A DNA stretch of 24,469 nucleotides from Candidatus Omnitrophota bacterium (GTDB taxonomy: Bacteria > Omnitrophota > Gorgyraeia > Duberdicusellales > 4484-171), in contig JALOBR010000010.1 in NCBI GenBank assembly GCA_023228195.1, positions 1 to 24,469 of the forward strand. The letters are read 5' to 3'. Positions within the stretch are counted from its first letter, which is position 1, and each line of letters starts with the position of its first letter. The translations under genes were made by a program, and so were the position numbers. Of this stretch, positions 21,249 to 24,469 are shown in pieces. The notes under the pieces are model-generated. The model saw nothing but the letters and a program-made list of their open reading frames with translations. It was not told where the DNA came from and did no database searches.

Positions 21249-21789
21249 TATACGCCCTTCTATGGTTATCATTTATGACGATAAGCCTTACGCGGTGTTT
21301 GAATGTAACCATGTAAAATTAGCAAGGGGCCCGGCTTTTTGTAAGGTAAAACTTAAATGTTTAAAAAGTTCTCAGATTCTGGATTGCACGCTGCGTGATT
21401 CCGATAATGTAAGAGAAGCGGAAATAGAAGAAAGAAAATTACAGTATTCGTATAATGACGCAAACAATTATCATTTTATGGATTTAGAAACTTATGAAGA
21501 GCTGATTTGCAACAAGTCGGCAATAGAAGATAAGGCTGAGTGGTTAAAAGAAAATCTGGAAATTACCGGGCTTTTTTATAATAATGAATTTGTTAACTTA
21601 AAAATGCCCGTTACGGTCGTATATAAGATCATTGAAACAGAACCGGGCTTTAAAGGCGACAGCGTAAAATCAGGCACAAAACCGGCAACGCTTGAAACCG
21701 GCGCTATCGTGCAGGTTCCGCTTTTTATAAGTGTCGGGGATTTGGTTAAAGTAGATATCCAGGACAGACAATATTTGAGCAGAGTTTGA
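21229..21789 (+). CDS. efp: Translation elongation factor P with arginine at the loop tip
   Basis: EF-P relieves ribosomes stalled at consecutive prolines. The 186-residue protein has the KOW-like domain I and two OB domains, ending with ETGAIVQVPLFISVGDLVKVD. The tip of the domain I loop reads HVKLARGPAF, which puts R33 where E. coli EF-P has the lysylated K34 (KPGKGQAF). This makes EpmA-type lysylation unlikely; rhamnosylation of arginine or no modification are the alternatives. The GTG start has an AAAGGAG ahead of it, inside the peptidase gene. Confidence 0.94.
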   Translation: MGISVGSIRPSMVIIYDDKPYAVFECNHVKLARGPAFCKVKLKCLKSSQILDCTLRDSDNVREAEIEERKLQYSYNDANNYHFMDLETYEELICNKSAIEDKAEWLKENLEITGLFYNNEFVNLKMPVTVVYKIIETEPGFKGDSVKSGTKPATLETGAIVQVPLFISVGDLVKVDIQDRQYLSRV

Positions 21790-21870
21790 TGAGATTTGCA
21801 ATTTTTCATACAGGAAATCTGAAAAATTGCCTAGCCCAACAGGACACTCTGCTGGGTAGTTGAATTATCC
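21785..21870 (-). repeat. Dispersed hairpin repeat (TTTTTC/GAAAAA family), copy 3
   Basis: GCAATTTTTCA (21798-21808) and TGAAAAATTGC (21820-21830) form a perfect 11-bp stem around an 11-base loop containing ACAGGAA. On the minus strand the element runs from GGATAATTC to CTCATCAAA, the same flanks as the other copies. A second hairpin follows inside it, CCCA-A-CAG (21835-21842) with CTG-C-TGGG (21849-21856). The element begins within the efp stop region and could also shape the 3' end of that transcript. Confidence 0.7.
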
Positions 21871-21958
21871 TCGAGCGAATCCGAGTGGAGTGAACAATTT
21901 ATATGTTTATCATAAATATAGATTCAAGCATTAATAAAATCCTTTAACAGGAGGAGTT

Positions 21959-22375
21959 ATGGAATTTGAAAAATTAAAAGAATTTATTAAGTTTATGAAT
22001 GAGAACAGCCTATGTGAGCTGGAGATTGAAGAAGAAGGTAAAAAGATAAGGCTTAAAAAGTTTTCGGAAAACCAGCCTGTCGTTGTTTCTCATATAGCTC
22101 AACCGGTTAAGGAAGAAAAATCCGCCAAAGAAGGGTTAATTGAAATAAAATCCCCGATGGTTGGTACCTTCTACCGGGCGTCATCTCCAGGGGCAAAGCC
22201 TTACGTTGAAATTGGTGATGTGATAAAATCGGGTGATGTAGTGTGTATTATAGAAGCGATGAAGCTTATGAATGAAATAAAGGCAGAGATAGGCGGAAAG
22301 GTTACGGAAGTATTAGTTGAGAACGGCCAACCAGTAGAGTTCGGCCAAACATTATTTGTGCTCGAGCCGGTATAA
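21959..22375 (+). CDS. accB: Acetyl-CoA carboxylase biotin carboxyl carrier protein
   Basis: AccB carries the biotin that shuttles carboxyl groups in the first step of fatty acid synthesis. The C-terminal biotinyl domain (about 61-138) has the biotin-accepting K102 in EAMKLMNE and the thumb-like SPMVGTFYRASSPGAKPYVE of true AccB proteins. The N-terminus (1-40) is a short charged helix and the linker is brief. Length is 138, a little under E. coli (156). AGGAGGAG sits just before the ATG. Confidence 0.96.
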   Translation: MEFEKLKEFIKFMNENSLCELEIEEEGKKIRLKKFSENQPVVVSHIAQPVKEEKSAKEGLIEIKSPMVGTFYRASSPGAKPYVEIGDVIKSGDVVCIIEAMKLMNEIKAEIGGKVTEVLVENGQPVEFGQTLFVLEPV

Positions 22376-22384
22376 TAGATAAAT

Positions 22385-23737
22385 ATGTTTTCCAAAATTT
22401 TAATTGCAAATAGAGGTGAAATCGCGATAAGGGTAATGCGTGCCTGTCGGGAGATGGGTATTAAAACCGTTGCGGTTTATTCAGAGGCAGACAAAAATTC
22501 TTTGCATTTGGAATTTGCCGATGAAGCAATTTGCATAGGTAAAGCACCTTCCTCAGAAAGCTATCTTAATATTTCAAGCATAATCAGCGCTGCAGAAATA
22601 ACCGATAGCGATGCCATACATCCGGGCTACGGTTTCTTAGCTGAAAATCCTTACTTTGCCGAAGTGTGTGAATCCTGCGGTATAAAATTTATCGGCCCTT
22701 CTGCGGAAAATATAAGGCTTATGGGCGATAAGGTAAAAGCCAAGGAAACCATGCGTAAGGCAAACCTTCCGCTCATACCCGGAAGTAAGGGCGCCTTAAA
22801 AACAAAAGATGACGCACTTACTCTTGCCAAGAAAATGGGTTATCCTATTATTCTTAAGGCAAAAGCCGGCGGCGGAGGAAAAGGTATGCGAGTCTGCCAC
22901 AGTGATGTCCGGCTGGTAGGGGCACTTTTAACTGCCCAGTCAGAAGCAAAAGCTGCTTTTGGTGATTCCGAAATATACATGGAAAAATTTATCGAAAATC
23001 CCCGCCATATAGAAGTGCAGATTGCAGCTGATAATTTTGGTAATGCGATATATCTTGGGGAAAGAGATTGCAGCATTCAGCGCAGGCATCAAAAAATCAT
23101 AGAAGAAACGCCTTCCCCTGCAGTAGACCAGCGCTTGAGAAGGAAGCTGGGCGAATTGTGTATAAAAGGCATTAAGCTTATGAGTTATAGAAGTGTGGGC
23201 ACAATAGAGTTTCTTCTTGATGAAAAAGGCCATTTTTATTTTATGGAGATGAATACAAGAATACAGGTTGAACACCCAATAACGGAAGAAATTACCGGCA
23301 TAGACCTGGTTAAACTGCAAATTGCAATTGCTGCCGGGCAAAAGCTCAATATAAAGCAAGATGAAATACACATGAAAGGCGCAGCTATCGAATGCCGAAT
23401 TAACGCAGAGGATCCGGAGAATGGTTTTATGCCCTGTCCAGGAAATATAAATTTTTGTTATATTCCGGGAGGGAAAGATGTGAGAATCGATACTCATATA
23501 TATAGCGGCTATAAAATACCGCAGTATTACGATTCTTTGATAGCTAAAGCGATAACGAAAGGGCAAACCCGGCAAGAAGCATTAAAAAAGATGGAAAGGG
23601 TTTTGGATGAATTTCTCATTGAGCCGATTAAAACCACAACCGCATTTTGTAAGGAAGTAATAACCGATCCCGATTTCCAAAGGGGGAAATATAATACGGG
23701 GTTTTTACAGAAATTCGTAGGCAAGGAGGAAGAGTGA
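22385..23737 (+). CDS. accC: Acetyl-CoA carboxylase biotin carboxylase subunit
   Basis: AccC carboxylates biotin on AccB using ATP and bicarbonate. The 450-residue length equals that of E. coli (449). The N-terminal domain has ILIANRGEIAIRVMRACREM and HPGYGFLAEN (79-88), the ATP-grasp domain has the glycine loop AGGGGKGMR (161-169), and the active site contains EMNTRIQVEHPITEEITG. The C-terminal AIECRINAEDPENGFMPCPG is also conserved. It lies nine bases after accB. Its stop overlaps the next gene by GTGA. Confidence 0.97.
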   Translation: MFSKILIANRGEIAIRVMRACREMGIKTVAVYSEADKNSLHLEFADEAICIGKAPSSESYLNISSIISAAEITDSDAIHPGYGFLAENPYFAEVCESCGIKFIGPSAENIRLMGDKVKAKETMRKANLPLIPGSKGALKTKDDALTLAKKMGYPIILKAKAGGGGKGMRVCHSDVRLVGALLTAQSEAKAAFGDSEIYMEKFIENPRHIEVQIAADNFGNAIYLGERDCSIQRRHQKIIEETPSPAVDQRLRRKLGELCIKGIKLMSYRSVGTIEFLLDEKGHFYFMEMNTRIQVEHPITEEITGIDLVKLQIAIAAGQKLNIKQDEIHMKGAAIECRINAEDPENGFMPCPGNINFCYIPGGKDVRIDTHIYSGYKIPQYYDSLIAKAITKGQTRQEALKKMERVLDEFLIEPIKTTTAFCKEVITDPDFQRGKYNTGFLQKFVGKEEE

Positions 23738-24075
23738 ACAGGAACATAAGCTCGGAATACGGCCAGATAAAGATACATAAAAGAGCAATAAGGCAGCTTG
23801 CGGAAGCAACGGCAAAGCAAATAAAAGGGGTGAAAGCAGTTGGTTGGGAGTGCTACAGGTTTAAGCGGCTGCTTAGATTCTTCGATTGGGCTGGCACCAG
23901 GATTATATTTGACAATGACATGAGAATAGTGATACCTGTTGTAATTTCCTGGGAACAAAACATCGTTGATGTTGCTTACGAAATACAAAAAAGTGTTATC
24001 AGCCAAATGCTAACTGGTCTTAATATAGACTCTCTTAGTGTCGATATTAAAGTTAAAAAGGTAGAAAGGGGGTAA
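23734..24075 (+). CDS. Asp23/Gls24 family envelope stress protein
   Basis: The 113-residue protein shows the Asp23 (DUF322) pattern: a lead strand YGQIKIHKRAIRQLAEATAK, then IKGVKAVGWE, a mid-section with VIPVVISWEQNIVDVAYEIQ and a final LSVDIKVKKV. In Firmicutes such genes lie beside accBC (YqhY) or pair with the membrane anchor AmaP. Both contexts are present here. The GTG start has AAGGAGGAAGA upstream and a 4-base overlap with accC. The insert RFKRLLRFFDWAGTR (43-57) is more basic than usual. Confidence 0.85.
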   Translation: MNRNISSEYGQIKIHKRAIRQLAEATAKQIKGVKAVGWECYRFKRLLRFFDWAGTRIIFDNDMRIVIPVVISWEQNIVDVAYEIQKSVISQMLTGLNIDSLSVDIKVKKVERG

Positions 24076-24078
24076 AAA

Positions 24079-24469
24079 ATGGGTTTTTTTTCTTTAGTTG
24101 TTTATGTTTTTGTTTCATTTTTTATGGGTTTTGTCTTAATCGGCGCGGCCGCGAATTTAATTGACTTGGTTGGGTTGTCATTTTTTCTTAAGAAAGAAAT
24201 ACTCAGCGATGTTTTTTTCCGTTTGGCTTTCGGTTTTTCCGGAGCATTGATTATCCTTTTCTGTGTCCACTATATCCAACGTATTATTTATCGCAGAGAG
24301 CGCGCGATAATTTCTGAATCTAATTATGGAAAGATAAGCATAACGCTTTTTGCTATAGAGGATATGCTTAAAAATATGCTGGAAACCGAGAAGGGTTTTT
24401 CTCATGTTCGGCCGAAAGTCTGCGCCGGAAAACGCGGCGTTAACGTTATAGTAAAAGGAAACTTAAATT
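24079..24469 (+). CDS. AmaP-like alkaline shock response membrane anchor, 5' part
   Basis: An open frame of 130 codons runs off the window. It starts with ATG behind AAGGGGG. Two hydrophobic segments, about residues 4-27 and 48-69, form a hairpin in the membrane, followed by a cytoplasmic part with YGKISITLFAIEDMLKNMLE that resembles the Asp23-type repeat of AmaP proteins. In Staphylococcus AmaP tethers Asp23 to the membrane; the Asp23-family gene just upstream supports the same pairing. The C-terminus is not visible. Confidence 0.75.
   Translation, partial: MGFFSLVVYVFVSFFMGFVLIGAAANLIDLVGLSFFLKKEILSDVFFRLAFGFSGALIILFCVHYIQRIIYRRERAIISESNYGKISITLFAIEDMLKNMLETEKGFSHVRPKVCAGKRGVNVIVKGNLN

Noticed and set aside
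22940..23575. Minus-strand open frame of 211 codons opposite accC
   Set aside because: It is antisense to a strongly conserved gene and has no family resemblance I can see.

Overview
The window is one strand of a bacterial chromosome: every gene I support lies on the + strand, mostly with gaps of a few bases or short overlaps. The DNA is moderately A+T-rich by eye. Ribosomal proteins, a TonB-like energy transducer, a PilT retraction ATPase and an Asp23/AmaP pair suggest a deep-branching bacterium with a Gram-negative-type envelope. I suspect the PVC/Omnitrophota neighbourhood, but this rests on gene content and intergenic repeat style only and is a low-confidence placement.

Region 1 (1-10064) is a fused spc-alpha ribosomal protein locus: 3' end of rplN, then rplX, rplE, rpsN, rpsH, rplF, rplR, rpsE, rplO, secY, adk, map, infA, rpmJ, rpsM, rpsK, rpsD, rpoA, rplQ. 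rpmD (uL30) is missing from its usual place between rpsE and rplO. S14, S4, L24, L36 and adenylate kinase are all in their cysteine-rich, metal-binding forms.

Region 2 (10092-17357) is a central-carbon operon: a class I aminotransferase (probably aspartate), a two-subunit aconitase/isopropylmalate-isomerase family enzyme whose subunit genes are split by a pilT gene, an isocitrate dehydrogenase, a malate dehydrogenase and a dihydrolipoamide dehydrogenase. The dehydrogenase has isocitrate-type, not isopropylmalate-type, active-site residues. I therefore read the set as a partial TCA module (citrate to 2-oxoglutarate; malate to oxaloacetate to aspartate) rather than leucine synthesis.

Region 3 (17358-19738) holds a repeat-rich spacer, an orphan TonB-like protein, a Memo-family (AmmeMemoRadiSam system B) protein, a DUF1844 protein and a small Trm112-like zinc protein.

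Region 4 (19713-24469) follows an order familiar from Firmicutes: aroQ, an Xaa-Pro peptidase, efp, accB, accC, an Asp23-family gene and the start of an AmaP-like membrane anchor, which runs off the window.

The spacers carry two dispersed repeat families. One is a set of nested palindromes built from CACAGAT or CACGAAT half-sites (1134-1250, 6661-6746, 18281-18377). The other is a hairpin element with TTTTTC/GAAAAA arms and conserved flanks (1765-1825 on +, 17402-17476 and 21785-21870 on -). The infA-rpmJ spacer also holds two mutually exclusive hairpins that could be a regulatory leader. I see no rRNA, tRNA, CRISPR array, insertion sequence, prophage or defence locus.
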